Below, in pieces: positions 51,918 through 63,700 of a stretch of DNA of 64,000 nucleotides. Below the pieces are notes generated by a model that saw nothing but the letters and a program-made list of their open reading frames with translations, was not told where the DNA came from and made no database searches. A program made the translations under genes and the position numbers. The first letter of the stretch is position 1. The number at the start of each line of letters is the position of its first letter. Source of the stretch: Lateolabrax maculatus (taxonomy: Eukaryota; Chordata; Actinopteri; Acropomatiformes; Lateolabracidae); assembly GCA_031216445.1 (NCBI GenBank), contig CM062209.1, positions 27,271,501-27,335,500 on the forward strand, in the 5' to 3' direction.

Positions 51918-52589
51918 AAAGGAGTGGTTTTGTGCCTGCTCCAGTAGTCTGAGTTGTGGCCAGGTAAGATCCTAGAGCAGTCAAGCATCCATCTGGAAAA
52001 TAAGTCATACTCATAAATCATAATGCGCAGCCCCGTGGGTTGGCAAAGCACCATGGTAAATGTGTGTCCGTGAAAAAAAAAAAAAAAAGAGACAATTTAC
52101 TGCTGCGACATACAGAATTGCCCTCATACAAATACAGATGTTTGTTGAGGAGCCAGAGCTCCATGTTCCCAGCAGCAGAGAACCGGGAGACAGGAGGCCT
52201 GTGAAAGCGCTTACCCTGCGTTACCTAATTAAGGTACTGCTGTGTATGGCATTGACCTGTATACTGGAGAGGATGCAAATGAATATAGAACCAAAGGACA
52301 GTTCAGATGTTTCTCACTGCCTGTCTAGTTTTTGTCATCATATTTGGTTGTTCCCAATGCATGGCTTTACATGATTTAGGGCAATTTTGTATGTAATGAT
52401 GTATGTATGATGATGATGTATATATTTATACAGCACCGACATCTGTGAGATTATTTAGGATTTTTGACAAATGGAAAAGATAAAGGCTGTCGTTAATCTT
52501 ATGAAAAAACCCAAACCAACAATGATTTATTCCATCTCCAAATTTGACAGCTGGACTGTTGTGTGTGTGTTGCCAATGTACCAACCAAA
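50713..52589. other. No gene seen; CA tract and A-run
   Basis: Intergenic sequence of fairly high complexity, with a CA microsatellite at 51,875-51,915 and a poly(A) tract at about 52,074-52,089. No recognisable open frame. Confidence 0.55.
51875..51915. repeat. (CA)n microsatellite
   Basis: About 20 CA units. Confidence 0.95.
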
Positions 52590-52740
52590 CAATTTCCAGT
52601 ATTTATGCTAATCTAAGTTAATAGCTTCCTGGTTCTACCTCCATAATTAATGCATACATTTATATCAATCTTCTCATCTACAATAAAAAGCGAGTGTATT
52701 TAAGTGTATTGCCCAAAAAATGCATCACAAATATAAAAAT
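52590..52740 (+). repeat. Dispersed teleost-type repeat, copy 2
   Basis: Shares the ordered phrases atcaatcttctcatcta and agtgtattgcccaaaa with the copy at about 12,225-12,400, in the same orientation. Diverged; borders are estimates. Confidence 0.5.
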
Positions 52741-54159
52741 ATAGTTTTTAAAATGGCTTTTGCAAAACAGCTGGACACTTGTTTTTAACAAATGTAACAG
52801 GAGGAAATAGTGCTTTATTTCAATTTAAGCGGGACAGGAAGAAGACATATCAGTCTTTGATACACACACAATACTTGTTAGTAGATCCAATATCGGTATG
52901 GCTCTGCACATGGGGTTTGTTGACAAAAAGAATATCACTAGGTATATCCTTTGAGTTATCAGAAAGCCAAACTTGATGAGCAGAGAATAAAAGAAAAAGG
53001 AACAGATTAACTGCTCAGGAGAAGTCAAGCCTGCTAAAATGGGACGTGACTGCCTCTGAGCCAAAACCTAGAGCGAGCCCTGGAGTTTCCTTTCAAAGAT
53101 GAAAAGGCCTACAAGATGAGAGGGAAGATGAGAAGTGACGCAGATGTGGCTCCTTTTCTCTCAGACTGGGAGCATCTGCTGTCAGTATTAACCACAGTCT
53201 AGATTGAGTGTCACTGACTGCCATGCTATTGTGGATACACACACAGAATGTACTGCGAACCACCAATCTACTATGGAAAATACTGAAAGGATCTCACACC
53301 ATCAAACTGAGGCATCATACCTCGATAAGCCATGAGCATCACGTGAAAGCAATGGCCATACCAAAGACACATCTGTTCCATGATTTTACAACCGGGGTCT
53401 TATTTTCATAATTTTAACCATCACATCTTATTACTTATTACATTACTGCAGATGGCTTGAGCAAAACAACACAGCAAACTTTGAAAAAAGATTAAATAGT
53501 TGCTGCTGTAATGACTTTCCAGACTTGTAAAATCCTGTCTGTATTACAAAACGTGCAGTGTTTCCCACGTCTGATAACACTTAATAAAAAATCAGTCTGT
53601 TACTCAAACTGGATTTCCTGGATCATGTTTTATTGGCCCCCTGGTACCCTAAACACACAGCCCTCTGCGCTGTTTTAACGCTCACACTCCGTGTTGTTCT
53701 GGTTTGGTCTCCACCAAACGCCAGTTACTAACTTAAGCTCCCTTTCACATAGCCTGTTTAAAGCAGGAATGATGCGCCATTATTCCACCTCACCTTCTGT
53801 TCCCCCGATTCCACGATTGTGTTGTTCAGCCATTTAGCTGGCAACAGAGATAGTAACAATGCCAAAATTACATCTGTGTAAATGCCGTGGGACACCAATA
53901 CTGTTGTTTCACAGGTCAGACCTCTTTTACTTCCAAAACACTGGCATGCCGCCTTGTTTGGTTCACTGTAAAAAAGCAAAGTCGGCGTATGACAGTCGTT
54001 CTTTGCTGTGTTATTTTGCGATAAAAGGGGCTTTAGTCTGTCTGCTGCTTGGTGCTGGTAGGTGTACAGTGGATTTATCAGAGCTTTTTCACTGAAAACT
54101 GCCTCCTGCTGCTATTGGAAAGAAACCAAACAGTAAAGTTGCGGGCGATAAAACCGAAA
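52741..54159. other. No gene seen
   Basis: Intergenic sequence. A block at about 53,640-54,100 is more GC-rich and may be a degraded transposon, but I found no clear terminal repeats. Confidence 0.5.
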
Positions 54160-54260
54160 CAATGAGCTAAAGGAGGCAAAAAAGCTCAGTAGAGCTGAGG
54201 AAAGCTAAGGAACCGGGTGATGATTCTCTAGTGGTTCATCACTATGAGTCATACCTTTCA
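54160..54260 (+). repeat. Short dispersed repeat, partner near 63.6 kb
   Basis: gctgaggaaagctaag, then gatgattctctagtggttca and tcactatgag recurs as gccgaggggagctgcag, then cgataattctacatcagttc and atcagtatgag at 63,612-63,690, in the same orientation. Confidence 0.5.
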
Positions 54261-54589
54261 CATTACAGTCATTTGATCAAACATTTCCATTTATCTCAGT
54301 ACAGCTTTAAGGTTAACCCAAACTGTGCTGTAAGCATATGTTGCATTTTACAATATTATGTCAGACAAATCCTAATTCAACTTTGACCTATTAGTAATCC
54401 TCTGGGGAAATAATTTTGCACCTCATGTTTGCTCACTGACTCTGTCAAAGACACACACTGACTTACATTCATTTCCTGAAGACTTACCCTTATCGCACAA
54501 CTACTTGCCCCTCTCCTGACCTAACCTAACCTTACCCTAACCATATACCAAGTCTTCCCCCTTAAAATTGAATGATTAACGTTATGGCT

Positions 54590-55785
54590 ATGAACGAACT
54601 TCATGCAGCCATTAGTAAACAACAGACTGATCATCCGGAGGCTGCCTTTATTGTTGCGGGTGATTTTAATCATTGAAACTTAAAGACAGTGCTCCCCAAA
54701 TTCCACCAGCATGTTTCCTGCCACACCAGAGGAAACAAAACTTTGGACCATGTTTACACAAACATGGCTGCTGCATACACCGCGACCCCCCTCCCCCACC
54801 TCGGACAGTCGGATCACTTCTCTTTGTTCCTCACCCCCGAATATTCACCCCTCATCAACTGTGTCAAGCCATCAGTGAGGACCATCAAGGTGTGGCCAGC
54901 GGGGACAGACTCTGTACTCAAGGACAAGTTTCAACACACTGACTGGAGTATGTTTGTTTCTCAGGCCACCTGTGGCTCACACACAGACATCAACAACTAT
55001 ACTTCCTCTGTTATGGAGTACATCCCCAACATCATCAACAGCGCCACGACAGAGAAGCAGATCACCACATACCCCAACCAGAAGCCATGGATGAGCAAGG
55101 AGGTGCAGCTCCTGCTGAACGCAGAACACCTCCCTCTGCAACTGGATTATGAACTTTCTGACCAACAGACCACAACATGTTAGGTCAGGCCACACCTGCT
55201 CCACCATTGTCTCACCCAACACTGGTGTACCACAGGGCTGTGTGCTGAGCCCATTCCTCTACTCCCTCTTCACCTACGACTGCCAACCTGTGCATGGATC
55301 CAACTCCATCATGAAGTACGCAGAAGACTCCACGGTGATTTGTTTCATCAGCATTAACGATGAAACAGCCTACAGGGAAGAGGTACAGCACCTGGCCACA
55401 TGGTGCGCCAAAAATAACCTGCTCCTCAACACCAGCAAAACCAAGAAGCTCATCGTGGACTTCAGGAAGGAGAGAAGAAGCACACACCTCCAGCCCTGTC
55501 AAAAAAGCTCACCATTCTTCCTGAGGACACTGAAGAAGAACCATCTGTCTTCAGCCATCCTGGTGAACTTTTACCACTGCGTGATTGAGAGCATCCTAAC
55601 CAACTGTGTCACAGTCTGGTATGGGAGTTGCTCTGTGAAAACTGCCCAACGCATCACAGGAACTCCACTTCCAGCCATTGATGGCGTTCAGAAGAAATGC
55701 TGTCTGCGTGGAGCTCGCAACATTCTAAAGGACGCCTCCCACCCTGCACATAGACTTATTACCCCCCCCCCCCCCCCCCCAAACA

Positions 55786-55828
<43 letters not shown>

Positions 55829-55965
55829 AACCCAACCCCACCTCACTCACACACCCCTCAACTCCTCAATCCCCCACCGACCAAAGACTGTTACACCATC
55901 ACCGCTGCACTACTGGACTTTTCTGTACACACAAACTTTAAGACATTTCTTTGTAGTGAAAACTA
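54590..55965 (+). pseudogene. LINE ORF2 remnant: endonuclease plus reverse transcriptase
   Basis: This is a dead non-LTR retrotransposon. From about 54,590 the end of an AP-type endonuclease is readable: AAFIVAGDFNH, broken at once by TGA, then TRGNKTLDHVYTN and LGQSDHFSLFLTP with the catalytic SDH motif. After KPWMSKEVQLLLNA the frame jumps into the middle of a reverse transcriptase (FLTNRPQHVRSG, NTGVPQGCVLSP, NNLLLNTSKTKKLIVDFRK, ESILTNCVTVWYGS), so the finger region is deleted. The FADD catalytic motif reads YAED, with an aspartate changed to glutamate. The C-terminal frame runs into the C-run and CA tract at 55,762-55,826. Motif order fits CR1/L2/Rex1-group fish LINEs; the exact family is not determined. 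Confidence 0.85.
55762..55826. repeat. C-run and (CA)n microsatellite inside the LINE
   Basis: About 19 C residues, then a short spacer, then about 20 CA units, within the 3' coding part of the LINE remnant. Confidence 0.95.
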
Positions 55966-56939
55966 TGTACTGAATATTGCACTAATCTAGTAACGTTAGG
56001 CAGCTAATTTATCATATGCCCATTTTCTTTTTGTAAATTATGTTTATAGTTCCTGCTTGTAGTGTACTTACATTTAATGCACAAATCCACCTGTATATGT
56101 ATATTTTCACCTGCATATTATGGTACTATTCACCTGTATATTGTTGTGACCTTGGAACCGAAGTTTTAGTTTTAGTTGTAATCAATCATTCAAGATATTC
56201 CTTATTAGTGTTCAAAAAAATCATCAGCTGGAGACGAAGTTCTGGGCAACAAAAGACTTTAATGTCAACATTAAAGGAGAGATGTTCAATGTGCACACAA
56301 GTTACACTTGAAGAGAGCTCCGACCTGTACTGGTGTGAGCCCTGACCTTTATACTCTTGGGATCACACACCACGCCTAGTGTCCATCCTCTTTAATACTG
56401 ATTTCAACCGTTTTGTTACACCATTAGGTTATTTCCATGATATTCTTACTGTATGCACCATGGCTCCTGTCATGAGCCTGGCCTCAAATTACACCAGTAT
56501 TCCCCGTTCTTTCCCTCATTTTTCATATTTACCTACGTTTTCACTGCTCCTAGACACCCTTGTTTCTAACTCATTCTGGTGGGTTTTTTTTAAAAAAGAA
56601 AACATGCTGATTCCTGCCAAGAGCGCTTAATGCCCAAGAATGATAGTGCCCAAACATAATTGGTATGTATGCTTCAAGGTTACAGTCAGATGCAGCACTT
56701 TCAACTGGTTCATACCAGGTCACCCTTGCAGGTGCACTTGGGTTCATGGCTGGGTTAGTGAGGATCACAAGTGAAAATCATATCAAATATGTTTTTTATG
56801 GATCATTTCTAACATCTACTTCTCATTATTATACTTCTTAACTATCACACATCATAACATATTTTGTCATCAGTTAGCATTGCATTTTATCTTTTCCAGC
56901 ACATCACTTGTCTTATTGAAAAATATACCACAATATTAC
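55966..56939. other. Stretch between LINE coding remnant and LINE 3' tail
   Basis: About 1 kb of mostly unrelated sequence separates the LINE coding remnant from the LINE-like 3' tail. It probably contains a later insertion. Short open frames only; no recognised motif. Confidence 0.4.
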
Positions 56940-57110
56940 GTTCTTGTCTATATCTGTAAAATACTAATTTAATTTATTATTTATTATCTGTATACCTGTA
57001 CTTACTGCTTTTTGCACCTCTGGTTGGATGCTAAACTGCATTTCGTTGCTTTGTACTTGTGCATGTGTAATAACAATAAAGTTGAATCTAATCTAATCTA
57101 ATCTAATCTA
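56940..57110 (+). mobile_element. LINE 3' untranslated tail with (AATCT)n end
   Basis: gcatttcgttgctttgtact, then aataacaataaagttgaatc followed by four to five AATCT units, is the typical 3' end of fish CR1/L2/Rex1-group LINEs, which finish in short tandem repeats instead of poly(A). It probably belongs to the LINE whose coding remnant lies at 54,590-55,965. Confidence 0.75.
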
Positions 57111-58679
57111 TGGGGACTTGTATTCTGTCCCCAAAAGGAAGGCGAGTCCCCACAATGTTACTGTGTAAACAGATGTCCCCACAACATGAGGTATACATGA
57201 ACCCACACACACACACAAGCTATTTTCTCAGAAAGTAGTCTTTTCTGTATATTGAAGGCAGCTTTTTCATACTGAATAGAGATAAATGTTTAAGTATCTA
57301 AATAATGCTTTGTGATTAGAGGCATGTGCCTTTACATGAGTGTGTCAACAACAAACACACACTCTCTCATTCTCCTCCAAAATCTGCCTCAAGTGGAAAT
57401 TTACAGGGATTAAAACCAGATGCAGAGTGTTTATCCAACAGCAGGTGGCTACAAAGTTAGTACACACTTCTCAAACTAATTTGTTAATACAGTGTACAGC
57501 GAGTGAGTTTGAGGGTTCCTCCTCATCACATGCTTTCCCCTTTTTGGGGGTGCTTGTTTATCAGTGTGTCAGGATGATGGACAGTCGTCCCAGCAACATC
57601 ACATAACTGTGTTGGGTTTCAAAGGCTCCGCTGGCATGCCATACTCTTATGTGGGCATCCCTTTGAAGCCCATATCTGGTTCTGGGTATCAAAACAATAC
57701 CAGGTAAATATAGAGGCCGACGTGTTCCTTATTGTATCAGAATCTGATGCTGAGTCAGATATTTTGGAGAACTGTTTGCACTCAACAAACACTGGTGCTC
57801 ATAAAGGATACGTATTGAGGCAAAGTAACCTCCACACACACACGTCTACATGAACAAGAGCAACATGCAAATTATGATCAAAAGTCTTAGTTATGTGGAT
57901 TTTTCATGGGACAAGTCATTTGAATGCATTGTACAATTGGGACAACAGGTGTATGATGATGATGTACCAGTACTGGGACATCCTACTTCATAAAGTAGCA
58001 GTTAGTAATATTATTATTAGTAGAGTCTCTTTTTTTATGTCCCTTGTCTTCAAGATTACAGACACAACAAAAACATGGTGCTGCTTGGCACAAAGACCTT
58101 TAAATTGTTGGAAAAAAACAAGCTACTGGCTAGCTTGACTTGAGGCTGGTGTCAGAAGACTTTGGCAAGAGCTCAAATTGCTGTGAGTGATACTCTCCAC
58201 TGTATACAGTAGCTCAAGAGATACTACACATATTGCTTGCTGATGCATGGTATCACAAATCACTATTATTACATCATTATCTGAGGTTGATAAGGCCCCC
58301 TGGTACATTAGTAATCAGTCATTTGGATGATGCTTGTAATCATAATTCATTTCCTGGCCCACTTTGATTGTGTGGCTGACTCTCCCAGGCGAGTGGGCTG
58401 CCTTTTGGGTAATACATATGTCAGCCTCTCTCTCCCAGTCAGTTACTTTTGTCCTGGTCTGTTCTAACTTTACCTGGGCTCCACCTCTATTTATCCAGGT
58501 GGGGACATATTAGATAAATAAGGGATTGGAGCAAGATGGACAAACAAGAAGAGAAAAAACGTAAAGGTGGTGCTGAAAAGCAGAGCAATAAGAGGTTATC
58601 TTATATAAGAGACAAGGAAGTCCTTTGAAGCAGATGCAGCCAGATTTTTCAAAATAACAGGGAGAATCTGCTGTCAGCA

Positions 58680-58730
<51 letters not shown>

Positions 58731-59763
58731 TTGGCACAGTTACCTGTCAATCATCCCAGCCTGGTTGACCTGAAGCACAGAGCCCAGCGATACCTGTTCA
58801 ACTGTTTTGCAGCTTAAGCAGTGAGACAGAAGACAACAAGGATAAGATTAGCATGGTTTAGGTTTGGCTAGCAGGCTATTCAGCTTTATGTGGTTTCTTT
58901 TGTTGAAACATGTTCAACTTTTCATAAAGCCATTGTGCTCGTCAATGTCACTTTTCCTGAACTGACCAATCACAGCTTAGATGGGGCGGGACATTATAAA
59001 AAGGTTCACGTGTTACAGCAGTCTTTGGAAATGTTGAATTTATGTTATGCATGAATTGTTCTGATTATTGATAAAGTTAGTACTTAGCATTAACACATTA
59101 GAGACTAAAAGCGATGTAAACCAGTTTTCTTGCACAGGATTTAGTGAAGGAACAAAACCTACAAAAGATTAATGTTTGTTGTATGTTTCTTAAAACACTG
59201 TATTTTTTTTAAATTCTTATAACATTACACTTATATACTAATTCATACTAATTACTCATCCAGGTTGAGGATGGTGCCTCTGCAGTGGACAGATGTCGAC
59301 TGAGTCAGGATGCCAAGGTCATTTTAAGAGGCCAAGGTCAGGGGATCTAGATATGCTTCTGGGCCATTTTTCACTCCCAGTCAATCCCTGATTCCCTGAT
59401 CTCCCCACTTCCCCATGATTGGTTTGTAGATGTGGGCCCTAGCAGCAATAACACTGTGACAATATGGTCCTAAATTCCCGACATGGTCAGAATTTATACA
59501 TTGATGCCTTTGGTCTTTAAAACTCTAAATCAGCCACCTTTGTTTTGGGTTGATGACGAAAGATTTTAGCACATTTCTCTCACAATTGTCAACTCTTGTC
59601 TGTGCCAGCCTGTGTATAAGGGGTTTATAAACTGTATTTACTTTTATCAGTAGATAATTCAAGGACAAAGACACCAGAGTACAAAAATAAATGTCTTCCA
59701 AACAGACAGTGTATCCACTATGGCAGTAAAGTTAAAAATCTAAATCCCCTCATCTCTGCTTAC
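57111..59763. other. No gene seen; ATT microsatellite
   Basis: Intergenic sequence with an (ATT)n array at 58,681-58,730. The stretch at about 58,290-58,520 is complex and balanced in composition and might be a conserved non-coding element, which only comparison could show. A gtccccaca-rich patch follows the LINE tail at 57,111-57,190. Confidence 0.5.
58681..58730. repeat. (ATT)n microsatellite
   Basis: About 17 uninterrupted ATT units. Confidence 0.97.
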
Positions 59764-60233
59764 TTAAACTGAGCGTGTGTCGAGCAGCCTGTTGCAGACA
59801 CGCAGACAGGATCCGAGTCCTTGACCGGGGACGAAGTGAAGAGGCTGTGAGGTGGCTGCTTCAACACCACAGACCCTCATGTCAGCTGGTCCAGGATCAG
59901 CTGTGTCACACCTTTCCTCTTTGGGTGACGTGGAGAAGGAGCCCTGAGCTTTATGGCAGGGCCAGTTGTCTGTGGAAAACCTGACATTTCTTCCACAAAC
60001 ACTTCTGTGTATGGTCAACAAGCATGATTGGAAATTGCTGCTGGACAGAAATATTTTACAACACCTTAGTAAAGTCAATGCATTCACAACGGTTTGGTTC
60101 TGTTATAGGACTGATGACATTCCAGAATCCGCTGTAGCACAACAATAGTTCAACCACAACACAGCCCCCTGACAATCCAGGATATTAACAAAATGCTTGG
60201 CGTGAGCACAGAAAAAAAAAAAAAAGCGCTGAC

Positions 60234-60349
60234 CTGAAGTGGGCTTCCGCCTGGTTCAACCTAAGCCTCCTGTCCTCAGCCTGATCATATTTCCTTCTCT
60301 CCACGGCTGTGATGAAGTGCCGGAATTGCGGTTTTGCATAACGTGGCAT
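60234..60349 (-). CDS. Unassigned possible first coding exon
   Basis: On the minus strand an ATG at 60349-60347 opens 38 codons of charged, protein-like composition (starts MPRYAKPQFRHFITAVERR, later RLRLNQAEAHF), ending in cttcag|gtcagc, a usable donor. An in-frame TGA lies three codons upstream, so the ATG would be the true start, with G at -3. The local DNA is richer in CG than its surroundings. I do not recognise the protein. A phase-matched acceptor at 59981 would add 71 codons to a stop at 59764, but its pyrimidine tract is poor. It may be chance. Confidence 0.25.
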
Positions 60350-61080
60350 GACACGTCATATGCTGCAATCCATACGCCTAAGCCCTGGCCTTAGAAACGT
60401 TCACCCTTTGGTGTTGCTCTAAAAACAGTTCCTCTACCTCACTTGTGGTTGCTAGAGGCCTTAGTAGCTCTTGATTTATGGATACAGCTGTGTGCTGGCG
60501 ATAAAGACACCTGTCCCTTCCTCCATCAGCACTTCCTTCCCACACTGAAGAACCCTTGTGCTAACCTGGGCTGCAATGTCACCTTGGCAACCTCAGGGTC
60601 AAGAGGGCACTGTTCTATTGACAGCCCCCCCACCCCCCTCACATGGCTGGGTTGGTCTGCATTCTATTGCACAGTCACAACTTTCCTGAGGAACAACAAG
60701 TAAATAGATACAACTGATTAAGATAATATCAATGTTATTGATTCACAAAGGTGTGGGATTAGGTGACTGAGGTAGTAGCATAATTAGTTTGGGGGTTATA
60801 TAAGGCTACAATTGCAATTTAAAAGGACCAAACTGCTACTAGTTAAAGCTGCACTAAAAAAAAAAAATTGTTTTTGAAAACAATATATACAATGTCACAT
60901 GAAATGACAAACCTGCAGTAAAAAGTGACAAACCTGCAGTTCCCCTCAGCTCTGCAGAGCATTTTACCCACTTTCAGCCCATTGTTTTGGTTTTCTGGCC
61001 TGCAGCTTTAATGTTTTGTTCAGTCTCACTGCTCTCATAAATCAAGTGAATACATGCAGATCCTATATATATGGTCCAGT
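60350..61080. other. No gene seen; repeat fragment at 60.93-61.03 kb
   Basis: Contains an A-run at about 60,857 and, at about 60,930-61,030, words related to the repeat at 41,860-42,130. No recognisable gene. Confidence 0.5.
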
Positions 61081-61084
61081 AGGG

Positions 61085-61116
61085 GCCTCCTGAACTAACC
61101 AGTAGGTTCAGGAGGC
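61085..61116. repeat. Perfect 11-bp inverted repeat (hairpin 1)
   Basis: GCCTCCTGAAC at 61085-61095 and its exact complement at 61106-61116, with a 10-nt loop. A related word (ctcaggaggcc) follows at about 61,169. Confidence 0.7.
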
Positions 61117-61309
61117 TGTTATCACTCATTCATATCATTGATTCAATGTGAATAGGGTCCAGCAGGCTCAGGAGGCCGGATACAACAGGATGAATTCTAC
61201 TTGATAGTGAAACAAGAAACACACACCACAAAGAGCTCAGTAAATTATACTTAGCACCTATAAGTTAAACTCTTCCTCTTAGTGAGGACAGTCTCAGATG
61301 ACTTGTCAT

Positions 61310-61352
61310 GTCTGGTGACCTGACTCACCAGACACTTTCTGGTGAGTCAGGT
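61310..61352. repeat. Two competing hairpins (15-bp and 8-bp stems)
   Basis: ACCTGACTCACCAGA at 61318-61332 pairs perfectly with 61338-61352 across a 5-nt loop. The inner TCACCAGA (61325-61332) can instead pair with TCTGGTGA at 61310-61317. The two folds exclude each other. No gene is attached. Confidence 0.75.
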
Positions 61353-61484
61353 ATCCTGCCCTTTTCCTCTGGGAAGAGAGTAAAGCCCCTTCCACACTGG
61401 ATGAAAACACCCACTAACATCTGGCTTTTGTCTTTAGTGGGAAAGGGTACAATCGGCATTCATTCCCGGGTCAAATGACTCTGC

Positions 61485-61860
61485 AGTAGTCGGCTCCAGC
61501 GCTGATCGGCAGCGATGGAAACATGACACCCGGGCGGACACGCTAATGTTCGCCCCATTTCTGGCGCAATGCTGTGACACACGTTGATGCCTCCGTCGGT
61601 AACTTCTGCGACTCTTTGTCGTCTCAGCCACACATTCCATCCGTCTCCGTTGAAGCAGAGCTCAAACATCGTAGATGTTCAAAGAGTAACCACCGTAAGA
61701 TTGTCATTGGCCTCCATGCAGCTTTCTACTGTAACCATTTTCTGGAGTGTTTGTGCAGTCGAACGTGACACACCAGGGAAACAAAAACAGAAAGAAAAAC
61801 ATTTAAAATACCTGCATATACGTGCTAAAAGATGCAAAAAGTGTATAAGACAGTAGACAA
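61485..61860 (+). repeat. Dispersed repeat, copy B (partner at 37.8 kb)
   Basis: Shares atcggcagcgatggaaa, a gacacgct..tgttcg block, ttggcctccatg and acctgcatata in the same order and orientation as the copy at 37,760-38,075. This copy is more complete on its left side and may start near 61,385. Minus-strand frames here are repeat-derived. Confidence 0.75.
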
Positions 61861-62295
61861 ATGAGCTGCCTCCGTTATGCTCTTCTGCTGTGTGTGCTCA
61901 TATAATACCACATGATAAGGCACCTTCCTAGTGGCGATATTAGCTGCTCCATTGCTGGCTGGAGCTTTAATTGCACTCCATGTACATTTTTATGAATATA
62001 TATCACCAAATTTAAAACCACATGAAATCTGAAACGTTAACCTGAATATGCTGATCTAAAAAGTATACACAAGGGGCGGTTTGGGCTGTTGCTGGAAGCA
62101 TCAAAAAGAAACAAGAAACAGAACAGATCAAACTGTTGTAATGGTGTTAGTAAGTGAAAATTATGACTCTGCAGTGGCTGTCCATGTGCTATAACGAACA
62201 AGAGCAGTAAAAGTATATTTAACATGTGCATCATATATTATATTTAACATGTGCATGTGTGATTTAAACAGACTGTGTTTTACCTGTGTAGTAGA

Positions 62296-62337
62296 CCTCT
62301 GAGTGATCAACTGTATGCACAGTTGATCACTGCGAGG
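62296..62337. repeat. Perfect 13-bp inverted repeat (hairpin 3)
   Basis: AGTGATCAACTGT at 62302-62314 pairs exactly with 62319-62331 over a 4-nt loop. After a 2-nt mismatch, another 4 bp (cctc/gagg) extend the stem. Confidence 0.75.
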
Positions 62338-63599
62338 ATATAGCATGGCCAGAAATAGCACACACTTGCAAGCCCTGTGCTATGCAAATTGTGGCAATTA
62401 CGTGCTTTCTGATACATCAATTTGGAACGTATGTTTTTAGATTTAATGTAATATATTTTATAGTAAAAACTCATAGTTCCGTTTTTTAATTTCCTGTTCT
62501 AAACATCTCTTATCTCTTTGTTCTGAATAGGTTATTTATTCCCTTCCTGTGACCACTGGTGACTTGCTTTCAGCTCTGCTTTGTGCTGAGTAGGATCAAA
62601 GTGCTCTCCATTCCTGTACACTGATTCCATTACCTTTAATACATCTCTAAACCAAAGAACTTCAGTGTCGCATTTGCAACAGGAAAGTCCTGCATACTTC
62701 AAAATGTTGAGCCAGAGAATGTTGAGCTCTTTACCACAATTACATCCTTGTGAATCCTAGCCCTGACAAGTCCACCTGCCCAAACAAAGGGAGCATCATG
62801 GGATAACAGCCAGTGCCCTGGTGGTGCCTCAGTAGCACACTGCATGCATGCAACCTGGCTGGACCCCTCTATGGTAAATGGCCATGGCTATTGAATTTGC
62901 TCAGGTCTTAAATTCAGTCCCTCTCTGCAGATATCTGGTGTTTGAAGGCCACAGGGACCTGAGCCCATCATGATCTAATGGAACAGAACTCTTTACAGTG
63001 TATGAACAGATCAACAGTCAGGGTCAGGGGAAGCCAAACTGGTTTCTATCAAGCACATTAATACTGATCAGCAGAGGTTGGAGGTCCTGGTCTGATATAA
63101 CTGAAACTTTGTTTCAGTCAGAAACATCCTGAGGAACTATGTCCATGCTGGATGATTCCACAGCCCACAATGTACATCCAGTGCTAACTAGTGTACCCTT
63201 TACATAGCAAGGCAGAGAGTAATGGTGTGAAGTGTTGGGGTGGTGGATGGGCATGTAGCATGTAGACTTTCGTGTGGGAGAGTTTGTGTTTCCCCAGCGT
63301 TAATCTTGCAACTAATTTAAAAAATATTTTTGGCCACTTGGAGGCAACAGAGAAAAGTTCTGAACTGATTTGATGTATCCTATTATAAGCTGATATGGTG
63401 AAATGATAAACGTAAGTCAACATTTATTCTCCTTTTAGCTCGTTAGGGAAATATCTTAAATGCTCCACTATGTTCAACAGCTAATCTCTGTGACAGTCTG
63501 CTGTTTGCTGTTGAACAGATGTACCGTGGCTTTTGAGAGCCTTTATAATGAAAGATGGCTAAAATGGTGCAATGAAAAGGTGAGAGTGAACAAAAACAG

Positions 63600-63700
63600 T
63601 ATTATTAACTCATTATGAAGCTCCGTAAAGCCGAGGGGAGCTGCAGATTCAGGCGATAATTCTACATCAGTTCATCAGTATGAGCAGGGCCTCAGACATT
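63600..63700 (+). repeat. Short dispersed repeat, partner at 54.2 kb
   Basis: Shares gaggggagctgcag-type and gataattct..agttcatcagtatgag words with 54,160-54,260. Confidence 0.5.

Noticed and set aside
53640..54100. Possible transposon block with GC-richer composition
   Set aside because: No terminal inverted repeats, target duplication or coding motif could be found.
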